From positions 1 through 64,000 of the forward strand of contig NZ_QWBW01000015.1 in the NCBI RefSeq assembly GCF_004117855.1: a stretch of 64,000 nt of DNA, written 5' to 3'. Source of the stretch: Modicisalibacter coralii (lineage in GTDB: Bacteria; Pseudomonadota; Gammaproteobacteria; Pseudomonadales; Halomonadaceae). The notes below the pieces were generated by a model. It did no database searches and was not told the DNA's origin. It saw only the letters and a program-made list of their open reading frames with translations. Shown one piece after another: positions 8,960 to 17,973 of this stretch. The stretch's first letter is position 1. Every line of letters starts with the position of its first letter. The translations under genes and the position numbers were made by a program.

Positions 8960-10033
8960 TCAGCGACTCAACGCCTCCGTCCACAACTGCTGGAGCCACT
9001 GCAACTGCTCGCCCTGCACCGAGGGCGTGAAGTGCAACGCCCGTCGGGCCTCGGCGTCTGGCATCACCGGCGGTTGACGCAGCACCGCGTCGACCTGCTC
9101 GAGCGCCGCCTCGTTGGGGGTGGTGTAGTAGTTGTAGTTGGCCAGCCGAGCGGCCACCGCCGGGCGCAGCATGTAACGCACGAAGGCGCGGGCGGCCTCG
9201 GGATGCGGCGCGCGGGCGGGGATCGCCATCACGTCGACCCAACGCTGCGAACCCTCGCGGGGGATGAAGAAGCCGATCTTGTCGTACACCTCGGGGTTGT
9301 TCGCCTTGCGCGAGGCCAGATCGCCATTGTAGGCGATCCCCGCCTGGATCACGCCGCGCGCCAGTTGCTCGAGGGTCGCGGTGGCATCGACGAAGCCCAC
9401 GAAGTTGTCGCGGTGACGGGTCTCGATCACCTGTCTGGCGGCCTTCTTCCAGGGCTCCTGGCCCACACAGTCGAACCCCTCGCCGAGATAGGCGCAGGCC
9501 GTGCCGAAGGTGAACTGGGCATCGCCCTTGAGCAGCGCGAAGGGCTGGTCGGGATTGACCGCGGGGTCGTAGAGCAGCGACCAGCTCGGCTCGGGATCCG
9601 GCCAGACCTCGGTGTTGTAGACGACGCCGGACGTGCCCCACAGGTAGGGCACGGTATAGCGCCCCTCGGGATCGTAGGCCGGCTTGCGGAACTCCTCGAG
9701 GATCGCCTCGCGGCCAGCCAGGTGCTCGCCCTCGCCGACCAGCGGCTGCACCAGCCCGGCCTGGATCATCCGCGGCATGAAGTAGCCCGACGGCACGATC
9801 ACGTCGTACTGCGAGTCACCGCCGGTATTGAGCTTGGCGAACAGTTCGGCATTGGAGTTGTAGTAGTTCTGCACCACCTCGATGCCGGTCTCCTGCTCGA
9901 AATCGGCGATGATCGACGGGTCCATGTAGTCGGACCAGTTGAACAGATTGAGCTGCCGCTCGGCGGCCAGCGCCGGCAGCGTCATGCCCAGCAGCCCCGC
10001 CGCCAGCAGCCCCTTGCGAATCGTCCCCTGCAT
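8960..10033 (-). CDS. potF: Periplasmic putrescine/spermidine-binding protein (PotF/SpuD-like, copy 1)
   Basis: Solute-binding component of a polyamine ABC importer; periplasmic. The 357-residue precursor has a signal peptide ending near ALAA (22-24). It then has the family opening LNLFNWSDYMDP, VVQNYYNSNAELFAKL, YDVIVPSGYF and the late ANYNYYTTPNEAA, all hallmarks of PotD/PotF. ATG 10033 follows a GAGGAGG site; the frame extends 10 codons further without one. It lies 26 nt after the second ligase gene. It is clearly related to but diverged from the binding protein at 11530-12594. Confidence 0.9.
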   Translation of the reverse strand: MQGTIRKGLLAAGLLGMTLPALAAERQLNLFNWSDYMDPSIIADFEQETGIEVVQNYYNSNAELFAKLNTGGDSQYDVIVPSGYFMPRMIQAGLVQPLVGEGEHLAGREAILEEFRKPAYDPEGRYTVPYLWGTSGVVYNTEVWPDPEPSWSLLYDPAVNPDQPFALLKGDAQFTFGTACAYLGEGFDCVGQEPWKKAARQVIETRHRDNFVGFVDATATLEQLARGVIQAGIAYNGDLASRKANNPEVYDKIGFFIPREGSQRWVDVMAIPARAPHPEAARAFVRYMLRPAVAARLANYNYYTTPNEAALEQVDAVLRQPPVMPDAEARRALHFTPSVQGEQLQWLQQLWTEALSR

Positions 10034-10059
10034 GCTTGCCTCCTCTCCGAGGAACTGCC

Positions 10060-11421
10060 TCACACCCGCAACAGCAGGTGTTCGCGCTCCCAGGAACTGA
10101 TCACTCCGAAATAGGCCGAATGCTCGGCGCGCTTGACTGCCAGGTAGCTGTTGGTGAAGCGTTCACCGAGCAGGTCGGCGAGCGGCTTGCACTCGCGCAG
10201 CGCGGCGAGCGCGGGGCCGATGTCGTCGGGCAGCTTGTTGCCCGCCGACCAGGCCGACCCGACCATCGGCGGCCGCGGATCGAGCTGGGCGAGCATGCCC
10301 AGATACCCGCAGGCCAGCGAGGCGGCCATCGCCAGATAGGGGTTGGAGTCGGCACCACCCAGGCGGTTCTCGATGCGCGTCGCCTCGGGCGCCCCCACCG
10401 GCACACGCAGGCCCACGGTGCGGTTGTCGTAGCCCCATTCGGTATTGACCGGGGCCGAGCCGCTGGTCTCGGTGCGCATCAGCCGCCGATAGGAGTTGAC
10501 GTTGGGGGCGAAGAACGGCATCGCCGCCGGCAGGTATTGCTGCATGCCGCCGATGAAATGGTGGAACAGCCGGCTGGGCTCGCCGTCGTCGCCGGCGAAG
10601 ACGTTACGGCCCTCGCCGTCGACCAGGCTCTGATGGATGTGCATCGAGCTGCCCGGCTCGTTGGCCATCGGCTTGGCCATGAAGGTGGCGTACATGCCGT
10701 GGCGCAGCGCCACTTCGCGCAGCGTGCGCTTGAAGATCACCACCTGGTCGGCCAGCTTGAGCGGGTCGCCGTGCTGGAAGTTGACCTCCATCTGCCCGGC
10801 GCCCTCCTCGTGGATCAGGGTGTCCAGATCCAGATCCATCGCCTCGCAGTAGTCGTACATCTCCTCGAAGAGCGGATCGAACTCGTTGACCGCATCGATC
10901 GAGAACGACTGACGGCTGCTCTCCTGCCGCCCGCTGCGACCGACCGGCGGCTCCAGCGGGTAGTCGGAATCGGTGTTAGTCTTGACCAGGTAGAACTCCA
11001 CCTCGGGAGCCACCACCGGACGCCAGCCCCGCGCGGCGAAGAGTTCCAGCACCCGCTTGAGCACGCTGCGCGGCGACAGCTCCACGGGTTCGCCGGTGAG
11101 GTAATAGCAGTCGTGGATGATCTGCGCGGTGGGATCGTCGGCCCAGGGCACCAGGTAGACGGCACCGGGGTCGGGCACCAGTTGCATGTCGCGTTCGGCG
11201 GGATTCCAGAAACGGATGTCCTCGTCGTCCGGATAACCGCCGGTGACGGTCTGGATGAAGATAGAGTCGGGCAGACGCGGCCGGCCGCCGTTGAGGTACT
11301 TGCCGGCGGGCATGATCTTGCCCTTGAGGATGCCGGTCAGATCGCTGACCAGGCACTCCACTTCGGTGATGCCATGAGCATTGAACCATTCACTGAGTTC
11401 ATGGCCGTTACGCTCGCTCAT
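10060..11421 (-). CDS. puuA: Gamma-glutamylpolyamine synthetase, glutamine-synthetase family (PuuA-like)
   Basis: ATP-dependent ligase attaching glutamate to putrescine or another polyamine. The 453-residue protein has the N-terminal SDLTGILKGKIMP, catalytic PEVEFYLVKTN, NEPGSSMHIHQSL and RIENRLGGADSNPY motifs and the ending SSWEREHLLLRV typical of PuuA/PauA enzymes. ATG 11421 follows AAGGAT; a 20-codon extension is possible but lacks a site. It lies between the two binding-protein genes. It belongs to a different subfamily from the ligase at 3359, so the two may prefer different amines or serve different flux directions. Confidence 0.87.
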   Translation of the reverse strand: MSERNGHELSEWFNAHGITEVECLVSDLTGILKGKIMPAGKYLNGGRPRLPDSIFIQTVTGGYPDDEDIRFWNPAERDMQLVPDPGAVYLVPWADDPTAQIIHDCYYLTGEPVELSPRSVLKRVLELFAARGWRPVVAPEVEFYLVKTNTDSDYPLEPPVGRSGRQESSRQSFSIDAVNEFDPLFEEMYDYCEAMDLDLDTLIHEEGAGQMEVNFQHGDPLKLADQVVIFKRTLREVALRHGMYATFMAKPMANEPGSSMHIHQSLVDGEGRNVFAGDDGEPSRLFHHFIGGMQQYLPAAMPFFAPNVNSYRRLMRTETSGSAPVNTEWGYDNRTVGLRVPVGAPEATRIENRLGGADSNPYLAMAASLACGYLGMLAQLDPRPPMVGSAWSAGNKLPDDIGPALAALRECKPLADLLGERFTNSYLAVKRAEHSAYFGVISSWEREHLLLRV

Positions 11422-11529
11422 CGGAATATCCTTGATCGAAAGGCAGGTTAAGCGACGCCGCGACCGGTCTTGCCTCGGCACGACCGGTCGCCGCGGGCCG
11501 CGATGGCCGAGGCCGCCGCGGCGAAGGCC

Positions 11530-12594
11530 TCAGCGCGATTGCACTTCGGTCCACAGCTGGTTGAAGGTCTGCAGCTTGTCGCCATCGAGGCTGGGGGTGA
11601 AGTGCAGCTTGTCGATGTCGCTGTCGGCGGGGGTCACCGGCGGCTCGGTCAGCACCTCGTCGAGATAGGGCTTGGCGGCCGCATTGGGGCTCGAATAGTA
11701 GTTGTAGTTGGACAACTGGGCGCCGATCTCGGGGTCGAGGATGAAGTTGATGAACTTGTGAGCCAGGTCCGGGTGCGGCGCCTGGGCCGGAATCATCATC
11801 GAGTCGACCCAGATCTCGGTGCCCTCGTCGGGAATCATGAACTTGATGTTCTTGAAGGTGTCGGGGTTCTCTTCCTTGTAGAACAGGTAGTCGCCGTTAT
11901 AGGTGAGCGAGACGTGGGTCACCCCGCGGGCGAGCTGCTGCAGCGCCGGGGTGCCGTCGACGAAGCCGCTGAAGTTGCTGCGCTGCTTGGTCTCGAGCAG
12001 CAGCTTGGCACTCTCCTTCCAGGCATCGAGATCGGTGCAGTCATAGCCATGCCCCAGATAGGCACAGGCGGCCCCCATGCTGACCTGACCGTCGCCCATC
12101 AGGCCGAACGGGTAGCCGGGATTGACCTCGGGATCGAACACCAGCGACCAGCTCTTGGGGGCGTCGGGGAAGGTCTCGGCGTTGTAGACGATGCCGGTGA
12201 TCCCGTACTGGTAGGCGGCGGTGTACTCGCTGCCCGGGTCATAGGCCGTATCGCGGAACTTGTCCATGATGTTGTCGAAATTGGGGATCTTCGACTTGTC
12301 GAGCTTCTGGACCAGGCCGGTCTCGATCAGCCGCGGCACATAGTAGTTGGAAGGCACGATGATGTCGTACTGGGAGGCCCCGCCGGCCTTGAGCTTGGCG
12401 AACAGCTCGGGCAGCGAGTTGAAGTAGTTCTGGACCACCTCGACGTCGTACTTGTCCTCGAAGGCCTTGATGATCACCGGGTCCATGTACTGCGTCCAGT
12501 TGAACAGGTACAGCTTCTCCGAGGCCGCCTGGGCCCCGCCGGCCAGCAGGAGGCCACCGAGGACGGCGGCGAGTTGCGTCTTGATTGTTTTCAT
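11530..12594 (-). CDS. potF: Periplasmic putrescine/spermidine-binding protein (PotF/SpuD-like, copy 2)
   Basis: Periplasmic receptor of 354 residues for the PotGHI transporter encoded immediately upstream. It has a signal peptide ending at AQA (21-23), then LYLFNWTQYMDP, VVQNYFNSLPELFAKL, YDIIVPSNYYVPRL and the late SNYNYYSSPNAAA. Binding-pocket aromatics and acids of the PotD/PotF family are visible at the N terminus (W and D of NWTQYMDP). It starts 40 nt after potI, so it is the natural partner of that permease. Which polyamine it prefers cannot be told by eye. Confidence 0.92.
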   Translation of the reverse strand: MKTIKTQLAAVLGGLLLAGGAQAASEKLYLFNWTQYMDPVIIKAFEDKYDVEVVQNYFNSLPELFAKLKAGGASQYDIIVPSNYYVPRLIETGLVQKLDKSKIPNFDNIMDKFRDTAYDPGSEYTAAYQYGITGIVYNAETFPDAPKSWSLVFDPEVNPGYPFGLMGDGQVSMGAACAYLGHGYDCTDLDAWKESAKLLLETKQRSNFSGFVDGTPALQQLARGVTHVSLTYNGDYLFYKEENPDTFKNIKFMIPDEGTEIWVDSMMIPAQAPHPDLAHKFINFILDPEIGAQLSNYNYYSSPNAAAKPYLDEVLTEPPVTPADSDIDKLHFTPSLDGDKLQTFNQLWTEVQSR

Positions 12595-12634
12595 GGTGTC
12601 GCTCTCTCCTTGGTTCCCAGGGTCGTCGGACGCC

Positions 12635-13432
12635 TCAGCGGCGCCCTTGTCGGTTGAACAGCAGACTGATCACCGCCGCCAGGGCGACGGCGCCGATCAT
12701 CAACGCGGCGATGGCGTTGATCTCCGGCGTCACGCCCTTCTTGATCGCGCCCCAGATGTAGATCGGCAGCGTGGCGCTCTCCGGCCCGGCGGTGAAGAAG
12801 CTGATCACGAAGTCGTCGATCGACAGCGTGAAGGACAGGAAGAACGCCGAGATCAGCGCCGGCTTGAGGGTCGGCAGCAAAAAGTGCAGCGCGCGCTGGA
12901 ACGGCGAGGCATAGAGATCCTTGGCGGCCTCGAACAGCGTCGGGTCGAGCCCCACGAAGCGCGAATAGACGATCAGCGCGACGAACGGGATCTGGAAGGT
13001 GACGTGGGCGATGATCATGGTGACCAGGCCCGGTTCCAGCAGCCCGGTCGCGCGGTTGATCTGCACGAAGAAGGCCATCTCGGAGATGCCGAAGACGATG
13101 TCCGGCAGCACGATCGGCAGATAGATCAGCACGATCAGCCAGCCCAGCTTGCGATGCCGGTGGCGATACATGCCATAGCCGATCAGACAACCGATGACCA
13201 GGGCGATCACCGACGAGACGATCGCCAGCACCAGACTGTTCCAGAAGGCCGAGATGATCTGCTCGTTGCCCAGCAACTGGTGATACCAGCGCAGCGAGAA
13301 ATGGGCGAAGTGGGCCGCGCTGTTGGCCGAGTTGAAGGAGAACAGCACCACCACCGCCAACGGCAGATAGAGGAACGCCAGGGTCAGCCACCAGAAGCCG
13401 GTCAGCGAGCGCGCGAGGGTCTTCTTTCTCAT
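12635..13432 (-). CDS. potI: Polyamine ABC transporter permease PotI
   Basis: Inner-membrane permease subunit (265 residues, six predicted helices) of the putrescine importer. The cytoplasmic coupling loop EAAKDLYASPFQRALHFLLP is the EAA motif of binding-protein-dependent permeases, near 165-185. The ATG at 13432 overlaps the potH stop by 4 nt (ATGA), so translation is probably coupled. A longer open frame running through potH is a shadow and was ignored. Confidence 0.92.
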   Translation of the reverse strand: MRKKTLARSLTGFWWLTLAFLYLPLAVVVLFSFNSANSAAHFAHFSLRWYHQLLGNEQIISAFWNSLVLAIVSSVIALVIGCLIGYGMYRHRHRKLGWLIVLIYLPIVLPDIVFGISEMAFFVQINRATGLLEPGLVTMIIAHVTFQIPFVALIVYSRFVGLDPTLFEAAKDLYASPFQRALHFLLPTLKPALISAFFLSFTLSIDDFVISFFTAGPESATLPIYIWGAIKKGVTPEINAIAALMIGAVALAAVISLLFNRQGRR

Positions 13433-14349
13433 ATCACCACCTCCTCGCCGCCGCCCAGGCGCTTGCCGATACGGCGCATGGCGTAGAGACCGCCGAAGGT
13501 CGCCAGCAGCATGAGAATCGCCCCGGCCGCGCCCAGCGGCCAGTTGGAACCGCCGGCGAACTGATTGGCCACCAGGTTGCCCAGCATCATGCTCTTGCCG
13601 CCACCCAGCAGTTCGGGGATCACGTACATGCCGAACGCCGGGATCGCTACCAGCACGGTGCCCGCCAGCAGCCCGGGCAGGGTCTGCGGGAACACCGCGT
13701 GCCAGAAGGCGCGCACCGGCGAGGCGTAGAGGTCCTGGGCGGCCTGCACCTGGGCGACGTCGAGCTTCTCGAAGGCGGCGTAGAGCGGCAGCACCATGAA
13801 CGGCAGGAAGTTGTAGACCAGCCCCAGGGTCACCGCGAAGTTGGAGGGATAAAGCCCCATGTGCGGCCCGATCAGTCCCAGCGAATCGGCCAGATCGGAG
13901 AGCGGCGTGCCCGGCGCCAGCAGGTTCATCCAGCCGAAGGTGCGGATCACCTGATTGGTCCAGGAAGGCACCACCACCGCCAGCAGCATGATCGGCCGCC
14001 ACTTTTCGCGACAGGTGGTGATGTAGTAGGCGATCGGATAGGCGACCACGACGACCAGCGCCGTCGACACCAGGGTCTGCCACAGCGAGCGCAGCAGGGT
14101 GTAGAGATTGCCCGGGCTCCAGCCCAGGAAGCCGAAGCCGGCGAGCTGCTCGAAGGCGTCCAGCGACAGCGGCATCTGCGGCAGCCCGTAGGGCCCGTTG
14201 GTCATGAAGGCGACCGCCATCAGGTAGACGCTGGGCAGCACCAGGAAGACGAAGATCCACACCGCCCCCGGCGCCACGCTGAACAGCAGATGCCGGGTCT
14301 CGCCGACCACCGCCCGGCGCCGCGATGAAAGCAGGGATGATTCCACCAT
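13429..14349 (-). CDS. potH: Polyamine ABC transporter permease PotH
   Basis: Inner-membrane permease of 306 residues that pairs with PotI. Hydrophobic helices start near residue 22, and the coupling motif VQAAQDLYASPVRAFWHAVFP lies near 205-225, followed by a PELLGGGKSMMLGNLV segment conserved in PotH/PotB. The ATG at 14349 lies 11 nt after potG, and its stop overlaps the potI start. The order G-H-I then a binding protein matches the enterobacterial potFGHI set with the receptor moved to the end. Confidence 0.92.
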   Translation of the reverse strand: MVESSLLSSRRRAVVGETRHLLFSVAPGAVWIFVFLVLPSVYLMAVAFMTNGPYGLPQMPLSLDAFEQLAGFGFLGWSPGNLYTLLRSLWQTLVSTALVVVVAYPIAYYITTCREKWRPIMLLAVVVPSWTNQVIRTFGWMNLLAPGTPLSDLADSLGLIGPHMGLYPSNFAVTLGLVYNFLPFMVLPLYAAFEKLDVAQVQAAQDLYASPVRAFWHAVFPQTLPGLLAGTVLVAIPAFGMYVIPELLGGGKSMMLGNLVANQFAGGSNWPLGAAGAILMLLATFGGLYAMRRIGKRLGGGEEVVI

Positions 14350-14360
14350 GTGCGCTCTCC

Positions 14361-15500
14361 TCAGGCCGCGACGCGAACCAGATCTTCCGGGCAGACGCTG
14401 ATCGTCACCCGGTCGCCGACGTCGTGCATGCGCTGGCCCAGATTGCTGGCCACGGCCATCAGCGTCCGGCCGTTGACCGACAGGCGGTACTCGATGCGGC
14501 TGCCGCGGTAGAGACGTTCCTCGACGGTACCCTCGAGCCGGTTGTAGCCCTCCGGCACCTCGCCGTCCAGTTCCAGGGTCTCGGGACGGATCAGCAACCA
14601 GCCGGCCTGATCGTCGCGCTGTTCGGCGGGGTCGAGCCGCAGGCGGCCCAGCTCGGTGTCCACCCAGTCGTCCTCGCTGGCGGAGATCGCGAACAGATTG
14701 TCATGGCCCATGAAGCGCGCCACGAAGGCATTGGCGGGGTGCTCGTAGACCTCGTTGGGCGTACCCACCTGCTGGATGATGCCGCCGTCGAGCACGGCGA
14801 TGCGGTCCGACATCACCATCGCCTCGTCCTGATCGTGGGTGACGAACACGAAGGTCATGCCCAGGCGCTTCTGCAGGCGCTGCAGCTCCACCTGCAACTG
14901 GCTGCGCAGCCCCGCGTCGAGGGCCGACAGCGGTTCGTCGAGCAGCAGCACGTCGGGCTCGCAGATCAGGGCACGGGCCAGGGCGATACGCTGCTTCTGG
15001 CCACCCGAGAGCTGCTCGACGCGACGCTCGACCAGCGAGCCGAGCTGGATGAACTCGGCGACCTCGTCCACCTTGCGATGGCGCTCGGCGGCCGGCTCGC
15101 CGCGCATGCGCAGGCCGAATGCCAGATTGTCGCGTACCGACAGGTGCGGAAACAGCGCATAGGACTGGAAGACGGTATTGACGCTGCGCCGGTGCGGTGG
15201 CGTGTCGGTGACGTCCTTGCCGCCGATCAGCAGCCGACCGTCGTTGGGCGCCTCGAGTCCGGCGAGAATCCGCAGCAGGGTGGTCTTGCCGCAGCCGGAG
15301 GGACCCAGCAGGGTGAAGAACTCCCCCGCCTCGATGGTCAGATCGACGCCGTCGAGGGCCACGGTGTCCTTGCCGAAACGCTTGTGCAGGCCCTTGAGCT
15401 CGATGGACGACGCCTCGCGGGGCCGGGCCTCCCGGGTGTCCGCCCCGGACGTTTCGGCCTGCTGGGTTGCGGCCGTGGCGGCCGCCGTGGGGTCACTCAT
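14361..15500 (-). CDS. potG: Polyamine ABC transporter ATP-binding protein PotG
   Basis: ATPase subunit of the putrescine importer, 379 residues, cytosolic. Walker A GPSGCGKTT, Q-loop FQSYALFPH, signature LSGGQKQRIALARAL, Walker B VLLLDEPLSALD and switch His in VTHDQDEA are all intact. The C-terminal TOBE/OB domain typical of PotA/PotG follows from about residue 290. ATG 15500 follows GAGGGGAG; an 11-codon extension is possible. The N-terminal 40 residues before IELKGLHKRFG are low-complexity Ala/Thr-rich. The 81-nt gap to the upstream oxidase gene leaves room for a second promoter. Confidence 0.92.
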   Translation of the reverse strand: MSDPTAAATAATQQAETSGADTREARPREASSIELKGLHKRFGKDTVALDGVDLTIEAGEFFTLLGPSGCGKTTLLRILAGLEAPNDGRLLIGGKDVTDTPPHRRSVNTVFQSYALFPHLSVRDNLAFGLRMRGEPAAERHRKVDEVAEFIQLGSLVERRVEQLSGGQKQRIALARALICEPDVLLLDEPLSALDAGLRSQLQVELQRLQKRLGMTFVFVTHDQDEAMVMSDRIAVLDGGIIQQVGTPNEVYEHPANAFVARFMGHDNLFAISASEDDWVDTELGRLRLDPAEQRDDQAGWLLIRPETLELDGEVPEGYNRLEGTVEERLYRGSRIEYRLSVNGRTLMAVASNLGQRMHDVGDRVTISVCPEDLVRVAA

Positions 15501-15581
15501 CGCAACACTCCCCTCTTGTTGTCGGGATATCACGGCGTCGTCGAACGCCGCCAGGGATGCTCGTGTGTCTATCCAGGCCCG

Positions 15582-16898
15582 TCAGAGCCGGTCCCGCAGC
15601 TTGTAGAAATGGGTGGCCAGCACCAGCAGCGGCGTACGCAGCCAGCGACCGCCCGGAAACGGCCGATGGGGCATCGCCGAGAACAGGTCGAAGCGTTCGG
15701 CGTGCCCGGCCAGCGCCTCGGCCAGCAGCTTGCCGGCCAGCCCCGCCAGCGACATGCCGTGGCCGGAATACCCTTGAGCGTAGAAAAGATTGCCGTCCAG
15801 GCAGCCGAAATCGGGGGCACGGTTGAGCGTGATCGCCACGTCACCGCCCCAGCGATAGTCGATGCGCACGCCCTTGAGCGCCGGAAACAGCCGGGCGATC
15901 TTGGCATCCATGCGCGCCTGGAGCCGACGGGGTTCGCGGCCGTCGTAGCTTACCTCGCCACCGTAGATCAGGCGGCGATCGCCCGACAGGCGGTAGTAGT
16001 CGAGCACGAAATTGGCGTCGGAAAGCGCGTCGTTGCGCGGCAGGACCCGGGCCACCTGGTCATCGCCGAGCGGCTCGGTGGCGATGATGTAGTTGGCGGC
16101 ACGCATGATACGCCCGTCGAGCTCCGGGACCAGGCCGTTCAGATAGGCGTTGGCCGCCAGCACCACGTGGTCGGCGGTCAGCATGCCCTGGGCGGTGCGC
16201 ACCCGGGCCGGCGAGCCGCGCTGGATGGCGACGACCGGACTGTGTTCGTGGATCGTCACCCCGGCGCGCTGGGCGGCGCGCGCCAGGCCCAGGGTATAGT
16301 TGAGCGGATGCAGGTGGCCGCCCTCGGCGTCGTAGAGCGCCGCCGGATAGGCGTCGGTGACCACGTGCTCGCGCAGCGCCTCGCCCTCGAGCAGCGAGAG
16401 CGCCGGATAGTCGTAGCGCTCGGCCAGGGTGTCGCGGAATTCGCGCAGCTCGCGCACGTGCCGCGGCTTGACCGCGGCGTGCAGGTAACCCCAGCTCAGG
16501 TCACAGGGGATATCATGGCGCCTCACCAGATCGGCGGTGAGACGCACCGACTCGCGGCTCATCTCCCAGATCGACTTGGCGCGCTCGTGCCCCAGGGCCT
16601 TCTCGACCACGCCGATGTCGGTACCCAGCCCCGGCAGGATCTGACCGCCGCTGCGCCCCGAGGCCCCGTAACCGATCTCGCCGGCCTCCAGCAGCGCCAC
16701 CCGATAGCCGCGCTCGGCCAGGTGCAGCGCCGCCGAACAGCCGGTCACCCCGCCGCCCACCACGCAGACGTCGACCCGCGATTCGCCGGCCAGCGGCGTG
16801 GTCGGCGCCAGCGTCACGGCGATGCTGGCGTTGTAGTAGGAAGCGGGGCGTCGCAGGGCGGCGGCTGCATTCATATCGGAAGTCCCGAAGACGGCCAT
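15582..16898 (-). CDS. puuB: FAD-dependent gamma-glutamylputrescine oxidase-like protein (copy 2)
   Basis: DAO-fold flavoprotein of 438 residues, paralogous to the one at 7504. Dinucleotide motif CVVGGGVTGCSAALHLAE (GGGVTG 48-53), GYGASGRSGGQILPG and YAQGYSGHGMSLAG are present. Start is uncertain: ATG 16898 and ATG 16874 are both weakly served by ribosome sites. It lies between the LysR gene and potG in the same orientation. Likely role is oxidative deamination of gamma-glutamylputrescine or another glutamylated amine; the two copies could divide substrates. Related D-amino-acid or sarcosine oxidase functions cannot be excluded. Confidence 0.83.
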   Translation of the reverse strand: MAVFGTSDMNAAAALRRPASYYNASIAVTLAPTTPLAGESRVDVCVVGGGVTGCSAALHLAERGYRVALLEAGEIGYGASGRSGGQILPGLGTDIGVVEKALGHERAKSIWEMSRESVRLTADLVRRHDIPCDLSWGYLHAAVKPRHVRELREFRDTLAERYDYPALSLLEGEALREHVVTDAYPAALYDAEGGHLHPLNYTLGLARAAQRAGVTIHEHSPVVAIQRGSPARVRTAQGMLTADHVVLAANAYLNGLVPELDGRIMRAANYIIATEPLGDDQVARVLPRNDALSDANFVLDYYRLSGDRRLIYGGEVSYDGREPRRLQARMDAKIARLFPALKGVRIDYRWGGDVAITLNRAPDFGCLDGNLFYAQGYSGHGMSLAGLAGKLLAEALAGHAERFDLFSAMPHRPFPGGRWLRTPLLVLATHFYKLRDRL

Positions 16899-16989
16899 CG
16901 ATGATGACTCGAATTGTTGTTGAATTCTTTCACCGTTTCGAGAAAACGATCACGGTGCTTTCCGTAAGTCTGACACCAAAACGCTATCG

Positions 16990-17006
16990 ATTGTCAAGTA
17001 TTCAAT
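16990..17006 (-). promoter_or_regulatory. Dyad and -35-like element between the LysR and oxidase genes
   Basis: ATTG-N9-CAAT (16990-17006) is a small dyad in an AT-rich patch. On the minus strand it overlaps a perfect TTGACA (16992-16997) with no good -10 downstream. This would suit LysR-dependent activation of the oxidase-pot operon, but that is inference. Confidence 0.3.
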
Positions 17007-17027
17007 AACACACCTGACGACAAAGGA

Positions 17028-17963
17028 TCACGAGTCGACGCCGGCCGCCTGCTCGGCCAGCGCCTCCAGGAAGGCGTCGAGCACCCGATGCGGGCGTCGC
17101 CCGCGCCGGGTCAGGATGACGAAGTCGGTGAAGAACTGTTCGCGTGACGGCACCAGCGCCCGCAGGCGCCCCGCCGCCACCCAGGGCGCGGCCAGGTGAT
17201 CCGGCAGATAACCGATGAAGCGCCCGGTGAGGATCAGAAAGGCCGTGCCCTCGCGATCCGAGGCCGTGGCCCGGCCATCCAGCCACTCGATACGCTCGCG
17301 GGCCGCCATCGGTAACGGATAGCCGGGTACCACGGCTTCCTGGGCCTGCAGGAGCGCCGTGTCGATCTGCGCATCGGGCACGGCGAACAGCGGGTGATCG
17401 TCGGCACAGTAGAGCAGCGAGCGCTCGCTGTAGAGCGGCTGGACGTCGAGACTGGCGAGGCGGTTGACATCGGGCACCACGCCCAGGTGCAGGCCGCCGT
17501 CGAGCACCGCCAGGGCGATGTCGTCGGGGGGCGTCATGTGAATGTTGATGCGTACGTCCGGTCCCCGCGCCTTGAGCTGCGCCAGGGCCCGGGTGATGTG
17601 CATGCGCGGCAGGCTGACCAGGTTGTCGGTGATGCCGATGTTGAACTCGCCGCGCAGGGTCCGGTGCAGGCCATTGACCTCGGTGCGGAAGGTCTCCAGC
17701 GAGGCGAGCAGCGTCAGGGCCGCCCGATAGACCTCGCGCCCCTCTTCGGTCAGCGCGAAGCCGCCTCGCCCGCGCTGGCACAAGCGCAGCCCCAGCCGCT
17801 TCTCGAGATCGTTCATGTGCACGCTGATCGCCGAGCGGCTGATCCCCAGCGGCACCTCGGCGGCGGTGAAGCCGCCGCTTTCGGCGACGGTCTTGAAGAT
17901 GCGCAGCAGGCGAATGTCGAAGTCGCTGACCTGACCGAGTAACGTCGCCTTGCGCTCGCCCAT
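17028..17963 (-). CDS. LysR-family transcriptional regulator
   Basis: A 311-residue DNA-binding regulator. The N-terminal winged helix-turn-helix spans about 15-75 (FKTVAESGGFTAAEVPLGISRSAISVHM segment, then LEKRLGLRLCQR). The substrate-binding domain covers about 100-300 (LRGEFNIGITDNL, HLGVVP). It is encoded just upstream of the polyamine oxidase-transport run in the same direction and 10 nt after moeB. It is the best local candidate for regulating that run, with a polyamine or glutamylated intermediate as effector, though this is inferred only from position. Confidence 0.85.
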   Translation of the reverse strand: MGERKATLLGQVSDFDIRLLRIFKTVAESGGFTAAEVPLGISRSAISVHMNDLEKRLGLRLCQRGRGGFALTEEGREVYRAALTLLASLETFRTEVNGLHRTLRGEFNIGITDNLVSLPRMHITRALAQLKARGPDVRINIHMTPPDDIALAVLDGGLHLGVVPDVNRLASLDVQPLYSERSLLYCADDHPLFAVPDAQIDTALLQAQEAVVPGYPLPMAARERIEWLDGRATASDREGTAFLILTGRFIGYLPDHLAAPWVAAGRLRALVPSREQFFTDFVILTRRGRRPHRVLDAFLEALAEQAAGVDS

Positions 17964-17973
17964 GCGGATTCGC

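Noticed and set aside
14325-16904. 859-codon plus-strand open frame opposite potG and the oxidase
   Set aside because: Antisense shadow; the minus-strand genes carry full catalytic motifs and ribosome sites.
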